Part shown: in pieces, positions 33,925 to 41,787 of the stretch
How the letters are laid out: every line of letters starts with the position of its first letter
Numbering within the stretch: position 1 is the stretch's first letter
Assembly (NCBI GenBank): GCA_023386835.1
Contig: JAEWIY010000116.1
Span: 1-43,697 of the forward strand
Origin: Verrucomicrobiota bacterium
Lineage (GTDB): Bacteria; Verrucomicrobiota; Verrucomicrobiia; Opitutales; Opitutaceae
Direction of reading: 5' to 3'
Length of the DNA stretch: 43,697 bases
The notes under the pieces: model-generated
What the model was told of the DNA's origin: nothing
What the model saw: only the letters and a program-made list of their open reading frames with translations
The model's database searches: none
Program-made: the position numbers and the translations under genes

Positions 33925-33953
33925 GTTGGTACTTTTGGTTATATGTACCTACA
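33925..33953. promoter_or_regulatory. Candidate GntR operator before the second receptor gene
   Basis: TGTTGGTAC and GTACCTACA form 9-base arms with one mismatch, 12 bases apart. On the minus strand the spacer contains TATAAC, a possible -10 box for the receptor gene, so binding here would block transcription. The gene downstream encodes the receptor, and the nearest regulator is the GntR protein ending at 33984. Confidence 0.5.
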
Positions 33954-33983
33954 TTATCGCATCGGCACGGCAGGCCGCTGCCC

Positions 33984-34721
33984 CTACTCGAACGTCAGGG
34001 TCGGCGCGAACCGGTCGCTGCGATAGACGACGAGGGCGTATTCGATCGGTTTGTTCCCGCGCTCGAACACCACCCGTTTGCGCAGCAGCAGCGGCGTGCC
34101 TTGCTGGACCTGCAGCGCGCTGGCCATCCCCGCGTCAGCCGCGACCGCGAGGAATTCGTCCACTGAGCGCGTCGGCACCACTCCCGCGCGCGAGGCAAAT
34201 AGCTCCGACAGCGGCCGGCTGTAATCGTCTTGGAGGGTCAATCCCAGCCGCGGATGCAAATACGACTGGAAGATCACCGCGGGCACTCCCGACCAGCCCC
34301 GGACCCGTTCCACGAAGAGCACAGAGGTCCGCGGCGCCACTCCGAGGGCGCGGGCGATCTCCTTGCTGGTCGGCATCTTTTGACACCTGAGGGCAAGCTG
34401 CTCCACAATGATGCCGCGTCGTTGCATCTCCACGTTGAAGCTCAGCCATGGTGCGACACCGGATGAAAGCCGGTCTTTTCTGACGCTCGTGCCCACGCCC
34501 GAACGGCGCTCCAACACACCTTCGTCAACGAGCGCGCGCATTGCAGTCCGCACCGTATTCCGGCTGACGCCAAAATCTCGGGCCAGGGTGATCTCATCAG
34601 GCAATAGAGCACCGTCCTGATACCTCGCGTCCGCGATCATCTCGCGCACACGCTTTTCCACCTGAGCATACAGCGGAATATGGCTGGATGGATCCATCCG
34701 CTTGGACTGAGTATGCACCAT
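33984..34721 (-). CDS. GntR-family regulator, HutC subfamily
   Basis: The N-terminal winged helix (about 10-75) has IPLYAQVEKRVREMI, LPDEITLARDFGVSRNTVRTAM and LERRSGVGTSV. A UTRA effector domain (about 95-245) follows with VERVRGW, SYLHPRLGL and PIEYALVVYRSDRF. It likely represses the receptor-aldolase cluster and is released by a sugar or sugar acid; the ligand is unknown. The frame continues upstream to a TTG at 34757. ATG 34721 is used; GGGAGG lies about 15 bases upstream of it. ATG 34697 (MDPSSHIPLY) is also good. Confidence 0.9.
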   Translation of the reverse strand: MVHTQSKRMDPSSHIPLYAQVEKRVREMIADARYQDGALLPDEITLARDFGVSRNTVRTAMRALVDEGVLERRSGVGTSVRKDRLSSGVAPWLSFNVEMQRRGIIVEQLALRCQKMPTSKEIARALGVAPRTSVLFVERVRGWSGVPAVIFQSYLHPRLGLTLQDDYSRPLSELFASRAGVVPTRSVDEFLAVAADAGMASALQVQQGTPLLLRKRVVFERGNKPIEYALVVYRSDRFAPTLTFE

Positions 34722-35034
34722 AACGAAACTGTCGTGCCTCCCACGTTCCGGTTTCAAGTTCTATTGCCAACCCGTTACCTATCGGCCTCCCGCCAAGGAG
34801 CACCTCGCGCCCGCCGGCCCCGCTCGCGGCGAAAAGTCGCTCAACGGGTGTATCCAGTCGACAACCGAGGTCGGAAGGTGGACCCCACGATGGCGTACGT
34901 GGGACGCGTTCCCTCTTCGAGAAGGCTGGATTCTCCCTCGCGGCGAAAACGAGATCCGTCCTGAACGGTTTTCCACGGGTGCTCATGCGTGCAGCCTGCC
35001 GTACACCGGCACCTCCGCTTACCCCGCGAATCGC
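34722..35034. other. Intergenic region, no gene seen
   Basis: Between the GntR and LysR genes 313 bases hold only overlapping arginine-rich open frames with no recognisable domain, start context or family match. No terminator or RNA gene was found. It presumably carries the GntR promoter. Confidence 0.5.
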
Positions 35035-35943
35035 TCAGGCTTCCAGCGCAGTCGTTTCGGCCGGCTGCCAGACGCTGAGGGCGGCCTGCCGCAAGGCCGT
35101 GATCACCGGGTCTTGCGCGCGCGTCCGCAGGTAACCGAGCGACAACGGGAGTTCGTGGGTAAAATGCGGCCACAGCGCGATGTCAGGCGATGTATCCAAT
35201 CCGTGATGTCGCAAGGCCTCGCGCGTTGTGACCGTCACGGCGCTGCCCGCCTGCACCAAATGCAGCGCGGTCGCGTCCTCCTCCACCTGAAACCGCGGTT
35301 GAAGGGGCAGTCCATATTGCCCCATCAGACGCTCGATCAAGCGATGATACGAACAAAGCGGCGAAACAAACGACCAGGGCCGACGGGCGAGGCAAGCCCA
35401 GTCCGGCGACGCGAGTTCCGCCGCCCACGCCCGGGGCATCGCGATCACCAGGGCGAAGTTCGCCAGCGGCACCAATTCGACCGACAGGTCGTCGCACGTG
35501 CCCTCATAGAAGCCAGCATCGAGCTCGCGCGCCACGATCCCCAGCAGGATCGAACCGCTGGTGCCATACGAGACATCGAATGACAGCTCGGGGTACTCCT
35601 CCGCCAGCCGACTCAGCAAGGCCGGGGAGCGCACGACGGCGCCGTCGTTGTTCAAACCGAACTTCAAACGCCCCGCCACGCGTCCCTTCAAGGCGGAGGC
35701 CCGCACGGAAAGATCCCGTGCTGCGTTGAGGACCCGTTCCGCCTCTTCCCAGAGCGCCTCCCCGGCCACCGTGGGCGCCATGCCCGACGAAGTTCGTTCA
35801 AACAACCGCAGCCCGAATTCCTCCTCCAGCGCACGGATCTGCGCGCTGACCGCAGGCTGGCTGGTGAACAAACGCTCAGCCGCCCGCGTGAGGCTGCCTT
35901 CTTCAGCGACAGCAACAAAGGTGCGAAGTTGATACAGCTCCAT
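35035..35943 (-). CDS. LysR-family transcriptional regulator
   Basis: The product has 302 aa. The N-terminal helix-turn-helix (1-60) is textbook: MELYQLRTFVAVAEEGSLTRAAERLF (abridged), SQPAVSAQIRALEEEFGLRLFER. The effector domain (about 90-295) has the RLKFGLNNDG start and a VQAGSAVTV segment. The frame is open upstream to 35997, but the ATG at 35943 gives the standard LysR start. No divergent target gene is evident: only the doubtful small ORF lies upstream. The inducer is unknown. Confidence 0.93.
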   Translation of the reverse strand: MELYQLRTFVAVAEEGSLTRAAERLFTSQPAVSAQIRALEEEFGLRLFERTSSGMAPTVAGEALWEEAERVLNAARDLSVRASALKGRVAGRLKFGLNNDGAVVRSPALLSRLAEEYPELSFDVSYGTSGSILLGIVARELDAGFYEGTCDDLSVELVPLANFALVIAMPRAWAAELASPDWACLARRPWSFVSPLCSYHRLIERLMGQYGLPLQPRFQVEEDATALHLVQAGSAVTVTTREALRHHGLDTSPDIALWPHFTHELPLSLGYLRTRAQDPVITALRQAALSVWQPAETTALEA

Positions 35944-35971
35944 ATCGGCAGGCCGATAACCCCCGGAAGTT

Positions 35972-36278
35972 TCAATGAACCTCGACGACCTTGCCACCTA
36001 GAAAAATCCGCCGGGGCGGCTGGCTGAGCTCCGCCGGCCAGTCCGGTACCGACGGCCCCGGCGGCAAGGACGGAGGCGGAGGAGCCGAGGACGGTGACGA
36101 GGGCGAAGGTGGCGGCGGTGACGGGTCTGCTGCCACGACCGGCAACGTCCAAATCCGCACACGCGGCCAAGTTGACCACTGCTGAGACCACCAGGATTGA
36201 AATGACGATCGCATCATGGCTACGAACGTACCACGGCGACCGCCGTCGCCGGTCTTCATACGTTGTGAGGGTCCTATT
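35972..36278 (-). pseudogene. Doubtful small membrane protein, possibly frameshifted
   Basis: Two minus-strand frames overlap here. The frame from ATG 36278 encodes a polar basic start and a good membrane helix (DAIVISILVVSAVVNLAA). The other frame, ending at 35972, encodes a proline/serine-rich linker and a tail PPRRIFLGGKVVEVH. Joined by a one-base shift they would give one short anchored protein with a Pro-rich stalk. Either frame alone is less convincing. It may be a real broken gene, a sequencing error or chance. Confidence 0.25.
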
Positions 36279-36603
36279 CATTTTTCTGAAGAGGCCGGCC
36301 ACCCGCGCCAAAGCGCCTGCCCGTGCCGCGGCGTATTGCCCGCTCGACGCCTCCGCGCGGCGATTGCCAAGCCGACGCGCTCAAACACCTGGGCGCACCT
36401 GGCGTGCCTGAGGCGCCCAACCACAGCCGCAGCAGCTCGCCACGTTGACCGACCATTTGCCAAGCCCGCCCTCGTCCTCCACTTGTCATGAACACATGGC
36501 GACGATGTCCCGGAGCGTGAAACAAGTTTCCCTCTTCACGACCCCAGCATCATTGCCGACGACATTTCGTCCGAGAGTGACGGGAAGGACGACATCCTGA
36601 TCC
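36279..36603. other. Intergenic region, no gene seen
   Basis: These 325 bases show only short frames of biased composition without recognisable domains. No RNA gene, repeat or terminator stands out. Confidence 0.4.
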
Positions 36604-37026
36604 ATGACGGGACTACTGGGCATCGCGACTGGAGTCTGCCTCACGCTTTTCGGGATGAGGTTCTTGCGGAAGGGCCTCGATCGATTGTTTGGCGGCTCCT
36701 TGTTTCGATGGTTGTCCCGCTTCGGTGACGCGTTCCAACGTGTGCTGCGCACGCTGGAGATCGCCACCGGGCTCTTGACGACACTGGAGCGCAGCGAGGC
36801 GCGGGCGCTGGTGCAGGAGAAGCACGACTTCAATGAGTGGGCGCGGGAATTGCAGCGCCAGCACTTCGAACGCCTGCCGTCGTGCTCACCCGAGCAACTC
36901 GCGAGCAGCAGCTACTTCGTCGACGTGTTCAACGCGCTGCGGCGCATCAACAGCCACCTCAGCACGATCGGGTACTCCTTTCTCCCGCCCGGCGAAACCA
37001 CGGCCTCCGCCGAAACGGCGCGTTAA
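36604..37026 (+). CDS. Shortened Na/Pi-cotransporter-like protein lacking the transport core
   Basis: The product has 140 aa. Residues 3-42 (GLLGIATGVCLTLFGMRFLRKGLDRLFGG and following, abridged) look like the first membrane helix and lead of NptA-type Na/phosphate cotransporters. Residues about 65-126 (EARALVQEKHDF, ELQRQHFERL, SSYFVDVFNALRRINSHL) look like the C-terminal PhoU-like part of the same family. The several hundred residues of transport domain in between are missing, yet the frame is intact. It may be an in-frame deletion relic or a small regulator built from the two ends. No related gene is nearby. Confidence 0.7.
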   Translation: MTGLLGIATGVCLTLFGMRFLRKGLDRLFGGSLFRWLSRFGDAFQRVLRTLEIATGLLTTLERSEARALVQEKHDFNEWARELQRQHFERLPSCSPEQLASSSYFVDVFNALRRINSHLSTIGYSFLPPGETTASAETAR

Positions 37027-37122
37027 GAGGCGAATCGCCGTCCCGGATACCTGCGAGGGCGCGGACGACAGCCTTCTCCCGGCCCGCGATCACCACGCTC
37101 GTCGCATCTTTCTCAATACAAC

Positions 37123-38358
37123 TCAGGGCTTGGGCTGATCCTGCACGTAGCGCTGCAACCACTGGCCGCCATAGTCCCGATACGCGGCCAGGCCACGTTC
37201 GCCCAACGTACCGGCTAATCGATCCTCGGTCTCGCGCGTGAGTTGCTGCAACTGCCTGGTCTTCTCCTCAGCCGGCAACGCCCGATCTCGAACGATCTGG
37301 TCGCCGCGGGAACGCATGTCGCTTCGAATCCTGGAGATCTCAGCCGCCGCAGAGAGGGGCAGGCCCAGCCGAGTAACCAGCTGATTCTCCTGACGCGCCG
37401 AGCGATCACTCGCCTGGATCAAGTCGGCGGCCCGTCCCTCGCCAAACGCGATCTTCAACTGTTGGTTCAGACGCTCCTGGGCCTGTTGCTTCATCTGCAC
37501 CTGGGCGCGGTCCATCAAGCCGTTCATCAGCAACTCCTCCGCCGGCCGCACGAGGGCAAAGAGCCGCCGGAATTCATCCTCGTTCAAGCCGGCCGCGCTA
37601 TAGTCGCCGCGAATCTGTCGCGCCGCGTCGCTCTGCCGCAGCTCATACTCCTGTAACTCGTGCGCGCTCAGCAGCGCCCGCAGTCGGTCCTCATGCTCAC
37701 GCTGCACGCGCCGACGCCGCTCCTCTCGATCCGTGGCTGAATCGGCCTGATTCAGTCCCGCCGTTTGTTCCTGATACTGCCGCTCCAGCTCCTGCAGCTT
37801 CAGCAAACGGTCGGGCGGGATCGGGCCATAACGCTGCTGCAGAATGAACAACGTCTCCTCGTCCTCGCCGAGGTAACTCTCACCCAGCAGCGACGTGAGA
37901 GTGGCCTCGGTTTCGCGCAGGAGTGTAAAGCGGCGCAACATCTCGTCCGACCCGAACATCGTCACCCCGGCGGGCGGTCCCCAGTATTCTCCTTTGGCGC
38001 GGCCGTCGCGCGCAGACAGCTCTCGCATGGCCCGCCCCTGGAGCTCTTCGGCCAAATAAATCAGGATCCGCGCGACCCACGCGCGAGGGAAACCGGCCGC
38101 CTCGAGTTCCCGTTGCACGGCAGACAGGTCTTCCAACTTCGAAACTCCCTGCGACAGCGCGGCCAAAGACGAAACCGAGCTCGCATGGCTGGCAGCGGCA
38201 GCGTTCTCCTGATCGGGCAGACTGCGGCCCTGTTCCGCCGACTTCGTCGCGGCGAATCCGGCAGCGGCCTCGCGACCACCGGATTCGCGCCACCAAAACC
38301 AACCCAGCGCCGCGTTCCCGGCGAGGGAGAGCCACAAAATCCAAAGGGTCGACCGCAT
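37123..38358 (-). CDS. Membrane-anchored helical protein, paralogue of the next gene
   Basis: The product has 411 aa. An N-terminal membrane segment (about 3-20, LWILWLSLAGNAALGWFWW) is followed by a long, charged, mostly helical body rich in Gln, Glu and Arg, with coiled-coil character. Segment RYGPIPPDRLLKLQELERQY matches RYGPMPAEKLAALQEIESDY (shortened: RYGPxPxxxLxxLQExExxY) in the adjacent gene. Both also share LLGE, an L-L-(S/T)-x-E-x-x-x-YELR segment and a C-terminal R-L-x-x-L-x-R-x-x-(D/E) region. Function is not recognised. The chosen ATG at 38358 lies 8 bases after the stop of the upstream paralogue; the frame is open to 38400. Confidence 0.8.
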   Translation of the reverse strand: MRSTLWILWLSLAGNAALGWFWWRESGGREAAAGFAATKSAEQGRSLPDQENAAAASHASSVSSLAALSQGVSKLEDLSAVQRELEAAGFPRAWVARILIYLAEELQGRAMRELSARDGRAKGEYWGPPAGVTMFGSDEMLRRFTLLRETEATLTSLLGESYLGEDEETLFILQQRYGPIPPDRLLKLQELERQYQEQTAGLNQADSATDREERRRRVQREHEDRLRALLSAHELQEYELRQSDAARQIRGDYSAAGLNEDEFRRLFALVRPAEELLMNGLMDRAQVQMKQQAQERLNQQLKIAFGEGRAADLIQASDRSARQENQLVTRLGLPLSAAAEISRIRSDMRSRGDQIVRDRALPAEEKTRQLQQLTRETEDRLAGTLGERGLAAYRDYGGQWLQRYVQDQPKP

Positions 38359-38366
38359 GCGAAGAG

Positions 38367-39548
38367 CTATGGAGTCGGAGGTTTGAGTGTGCGCAGCCAC
38401 GCGCCCGGGCCGGCTTCGTAGGCTGGGATGAGGGTGGGAGGCAGGATCTGCCCAATCCGCATCGTCGCGTCGCGATGCAGCGCCGCCAGGCGAGCGTTCC
38501 GCTCCTCCTGCGAAAGCGTTCGGTCCTGCTGCACCTCTTGCCTCCGCTTCTGGATATCGACGGCCACCGTCGTGAGACCACGAGTCGCCGCTGGCGGCAG
38601 GTTCCGCTGCTCAACCCAACTTGCGGTCTGGGACCAGGAAGGATGCGTCGTCAGCTGATAATCCTCGAAGCGTTCGGGGCTCAGAACGGCGGCGATTTCC
38701 TGGTCAAGCTCGGCTTGGGCCTCCCACCTGCGCCGCTGCTGCTCCGGCGTCGCGTAACGCCCGCCAAACCGTTCTTCGAAATCCTTCTGCAGTTCGAAGA
38801 TGGCCCGGTACTCCTGCTCGCTCGGAACAAAGGACGACAGCCGCAAGCGCAGCGCGAACGCCGTCTGGCTCGCGCGCAGTTCATAACCTTCATACTCCTC
38901 CGGCGTCAGCAGCTCAGCCATGTCGCGGTCGCGCTCGGCTTCCAGCATCTGAATCATCTCCTGATCCTCCGGCAGGATGATGCCCCGGCTTTCCTCCCGC
39001 ACCTGCTGGATGAGGTCGGAATAATCGCTCTCAATCTCCTGAAGTGCGGCCAACTTTTCGGCCGGCATCGGACCGTAACGATCGAGACGCCACTCGCGTG
39101 CCATTGGGCTGTCCGCCTCCTCCCCCAACAGGGTTCGAGTGAGCTCTTCCTGCTCCTTGTAGAGCTTCCTCAATCCGACGCGGGTCGGCCCATCCGGATT
39201 CCCCATGAAAAAGCCTCCGGCTGTCCCCGTCCAATAGTGCAGGGGGCGGCTCCGCCTCACTTCGAGGCGCCGCGGGGAATAGAGAAGGTTCAACCTCGCC
39301 CGAAGCGCCGCGCGAACCAATTGCGGCGACCAGCCTCGGCTGCGCAGCGCGTCGACGAAGGCAGGGAACTCAAGGCCCGCGACCTGATCCCATTGTAGCG
39401 CCTTTTCCCCTACATCGTCGGTCGCTGCAACACCTACATCGGTCGCCGGTGGGTTTGCTGCGACGGAAGAGCGCCGGGTGACTATCAGCAGCGCAAACGC
39501 CATGTTTGCAACCAATGAGAGCAGAAGGACAAGCCGGAGGGGTGACAT
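38367..39548 (-). CDS. Membrane-anchored helical protein, first of a tandem pair
   Basis: The product has 393 aa. An N-terminal membrane segment (about 4-24, LRLVLLLSLVANMAFALLIV) precedes a charged helical body. It shares the order of conserved segments with the 37123 gene: an EL..L..RG(W/F) region, a (Y)W.G..AG..(M/F) segment, LLGE, RYGPxPxxKLxxLQExE, LL(T/S)xxExxxYELR and a final helical region. The two genes arose by duplication and are co-transcribed. The role is unknown; the topology suggests a periplasmic helical domain anchored in the inner membrane. ATG 39548 is chosen next to the membrane segment; the frame is open to 39575. Confidence 0.8.
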   Translation of the reverse strand: MSPLRLVLLLSLVANMAFALLIVTRRSSVAANPPATDVGVAATDDVGEKALQWDQVAGLEFPAFVDALRSRGWSPQLVRAALRARLNLLYSPRRLEVRRSRPLHYWTGTAGGFFMGNPDGPTRVGLRKLYKEQEELTRTLLGEEADSPMAREWRLDRYGPMPAEKLAALQEIESDYSDLIQQVREESRGIILPEDQEMIQMLEAERDRDMAELLTPEEYEGYELRASQTAFALRLRLSSFVPSEQEYRAIFELQKDFEERFGGRYATPEQQRRRWEAQAELDQEIAAVLSPERFEDYQLTTHPSWSQTASWVEQRNLPPAATRGLTTVAVDIQKRRQEVQQDRTLSQEERNARLAALHRDATMRIGQILPPTLIPAYEAGPGAWLRTLKPPTP

Positions 39549-39696
39549 GCGGGGCGGCAAACCAGCTGCGCCCACTCAATCGATGACGATAGGCCATTGG
39601 CGACGAAAAAGTCGGTTTGACCGCACTCACCCCGCGGTCCGCGTTCACCTTTGCACGATCAGCGATTCACGCAACCGACGCTCTTTACGTGCACTC

Positions 39697-40548
39697 CTAC
39701 GCCTCCGCGACCCGCCGGCGCAGCCACAGTCCCGTGGACGGATAATCCCTTCCGTCAACGAACCACACCGCTTCGGACGCAAACTCGCGCTGCACCGACC
39801 ACTGCGGAGCAATTCGACGAAGAAATCCGTCACGATTAAAAAATCGGACCGGATAGGACGCTTCATAAATGGTCGGAGGCACCCGCTGCACGCGAATGCG
39901 ATCGGGCCGGTCACGATGCAACGGCAGGCCGTTGATCACCAGGTTGGGCGCACCCATTCCGGCAAACTCGTCCAGGAGCTGAAACGGATGTTCGAGGTAC
40001 TGCAAGGCATTCGAACAGAGCACCACCGAATAACGGTTCGCCTGCACGTCGCGGAGCGATGAATAGAACCCCACCTCGGAAAACTCGGCTCGTCCGAGTT
40101 CAATAAATGTCAGCTGTTCGATCACGTCCCAGCTTTCAATCGCGGGCAGCACGCCGCGGTGTCTCCAGTAGGTCGATCCCAACGCTCCTCCAAAATCCAA
40201 CACCCGCAGTGGCGCTCCGACTTCTTGGCTGATGGCCCAGAAGCTATCGGTGAGCTCCTTCTCGGGTTCGTACGCCGGGAAGCACACACCGTCGCGCTCA
40301 AAGGCGGCGCGCCCATCCACGACCTCACGGGTGGCGTCCCGCACCTTCGCCGCGATGCTCTCAACTTGGTAGCCTCCTGAGTTCGCGCAGGCCTGCTCCC
40401 AGGTGGCGAAGTCACCCACAAACCACCGCCACCCCAGCCAGTGACGCGCGAGGCGTTTGATTCGTTTGGGGAAGAGACGTTTGATCCCTCCTCGCGCCGT
40501 CAAACGGCGGCTGAACGCTTCAAAGCTGAGTCTGCGCCGGCCGTTCAT
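39697..40548 (-). CDS. TIGR04325-type putative methyltransferase
   Basis: A cytoplasmic SAM-dependent methyltransferase-like protein of 283 aa. Diagnostic runs are W(F)VGDFATWEQA, GGYQVESIAAKV, ERDGVCF, VLDFGGALGSTYWRHR (SAM-binding region, about 115-130), WDVIEQ, CSNALQYLEHP and VQRVPPTIYEASYPVRFF. Members of this family usually sit in surface polysaccharide or glycan biosynthesis loci. Here no such cluster is visible, so the substrate is open. It starts with MNGRRRLSFEAF and a basic N-terminal region that may contact membrane or nucleic acid. Confidence 0.88.
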   Translation of the reverse strand: MNGRRRLSFEAFSRRLTARGGIKRLFPKRIKRLARHWLGWRWFVGDFATWEQACANSGGYQVESIAAKVRDATREVVDGRAAFERDGVCFPAYEPEKELTDSFWAISQEVGAPLRVLDFGGALGSTYWRHRGVLPAIESWDVIEQLTFIELGRAEFSEVGFYSSLRDVQANRYSVVLCSNALQYLEHPFQLLDEFAGMGAPNLVINGLPLHRDRPDRIRVQRVPPTIYEASYPVRFFNRDGFLRRIAPQWSVQREFASEAVWFVDGRDYPSTGLWLRRRVAEA

Positions 40549-40577
40549 CCCGCGGTCCGCTCGTTGATCGCGATGAC

Positions 40578-41714
40578 TTATTTCCGCACCGACACGCGGT
40601 AAACCGTCGTGGTCTGGTAGGTTTCACCTGGCCGCAGGATTGTATCCGGAAAATGGGGTTGGTTGACCGAGTCGGGGAAATGCTGCGTTTCGAGGCAGAA
40701 CGCGCCTCGTCGCACATAACGATGGCCGGACTTCCCCGTCAGCGAACCGTCGAGAAAATTTCCGGAATAAAACTGCAGCCCGGGCTCCGTTGTCAGCACC
40801 TCGAGCTGCCGGCCGGACTTCGGGTCATAGACGACCGCGGCGAGCGCGAGTTCTCCGCCGCGGGCATCGAGCACGTAGTTGTGATCGTAACCGCCACCAA
40901 AGCGCAGCTGTTCGTGGTCGCCGTCGATCCGCTCGCCTATTGCGTGAAACTCAGTGAAATCAAAAGGCGTTCCGGCGACTGGTGCGATTTCACCGGTCGG
41001 GATCAACCCCTTGTCCACGGGGGTGAACCGTGCGGCCTTAATCATCAACTGGTGATCGAGGATCGTGCCCGAGCCCTCGCCCGCCAGGTTGAAGTAGGCG
41101 TGGTTGGTGAGGTTCACCGGCGTCGGCTTGCTCGTGGTCGCCACGTAGTCGATCCGGAGGCCATTGTCGTCACTGAGCGAATACACCACCTCCACGTCCA
41201 GCCGCCCCGGGTATCCCTCCTCTCCATCCGCGCTGGTGTAACGCAACCGCAGCGCCGGTCGTCCTTCGACGACGGCTGGCTCGGCTTTCCAAAGCACCTT
41301 GTCGAACCCGACCTCGCCACCGTGCAGGTGGCACGGTTGACCACCGGGCTCGTTGTTCTTGGCCAGCCGGTAGGTGACACCGTCGAGCTGAAACTCCCCT
41401 GCCGCGATGCGATTGCCGACGCGGCCGATCAGCGCACCAAAGTAGGGCGACTTTCTTGGATACGGTTCGACGGTTTCAAACCCCAGCGTGATGTCGGTCA
41501 GCTGGCCATGCCGATCCGGCGCCAGGAAACGCACGATCGTGCCACCGTAGTTGCTGATCTCCACTTCGACGCCGCTCGTGTTGCGCAGGGAATAAAGCTG
41601 CGCCTCGCGGCCATCGGGCAAGCGGCCAAAGGAACGCGCAGTCGGCGGCGCGGGATCGGCGGCCTGCAGAATCGAGCAAACGAGCCACAATGCGGCGAAA
41701 TAAAGACGGTTCAT
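40578..41714 (-). CDS. galM: Exported aldose 1-epimerase (galactose mutarotase family)
   Basis: This enzyme interconverts alpha and beta anomers of aldoses. Length is 378 aa including a signal peptide (1 to about 18, LYFAALWLVCSILQA). The mature part has YFGALIGRVGNRIA, HLHGG (His129, His131), NLTNHAYFNLAG with catalytic His205, EPGLQFYSGN and CLETQHFPDS with catalytic Glu342. The ATG at 41714 opens the signal peptide; the frame extends to 41744. Export suggests action on sugars released outside the inner membrane, next to the secreted GH5-like hydrolase at 41788. Confidence 0.93.
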   Translation of the reverse strand: MNRLYFAALWLVCSILQAADPAPPTARSFGRLPDGREAQLYSLRNTSGVEVEISNYGGTIVRFLAPDRHGQLTDITLGFETVEPYPRKSPYFGALIGRVGNRIAAGEFQLDGVTYRLAKNNEPGGQPCHLHGGEVGFDKVLWKAEPAVVEGRPALRLRYTSADGEEGYPGRLDVEVVYSLSDDNGLRIDYVATTSKPTPVNLTNHAYFNLAGEGSGTILDHQLMIKAARFTPVDKGLIPTGEIAPVAGTPFDFTEFHAIGERIDGDHEQLRFGGGYDHNYVLDARGGELALAAVVYDPKSGRQLEVLTTEPGLQFYSGNFLDGSLTGKSGHRYVRRGAFCLETQHFPDSVNQPHFPDTILRPGETYQTTTVYRVSVRK

Positions 41715-41787
41715 GGCGTAAAACCTCGCGAGGCCGCGTAACAATGACTCACGCCACCAGCCATGTCCACCGTTCGCGGCATGGTGC

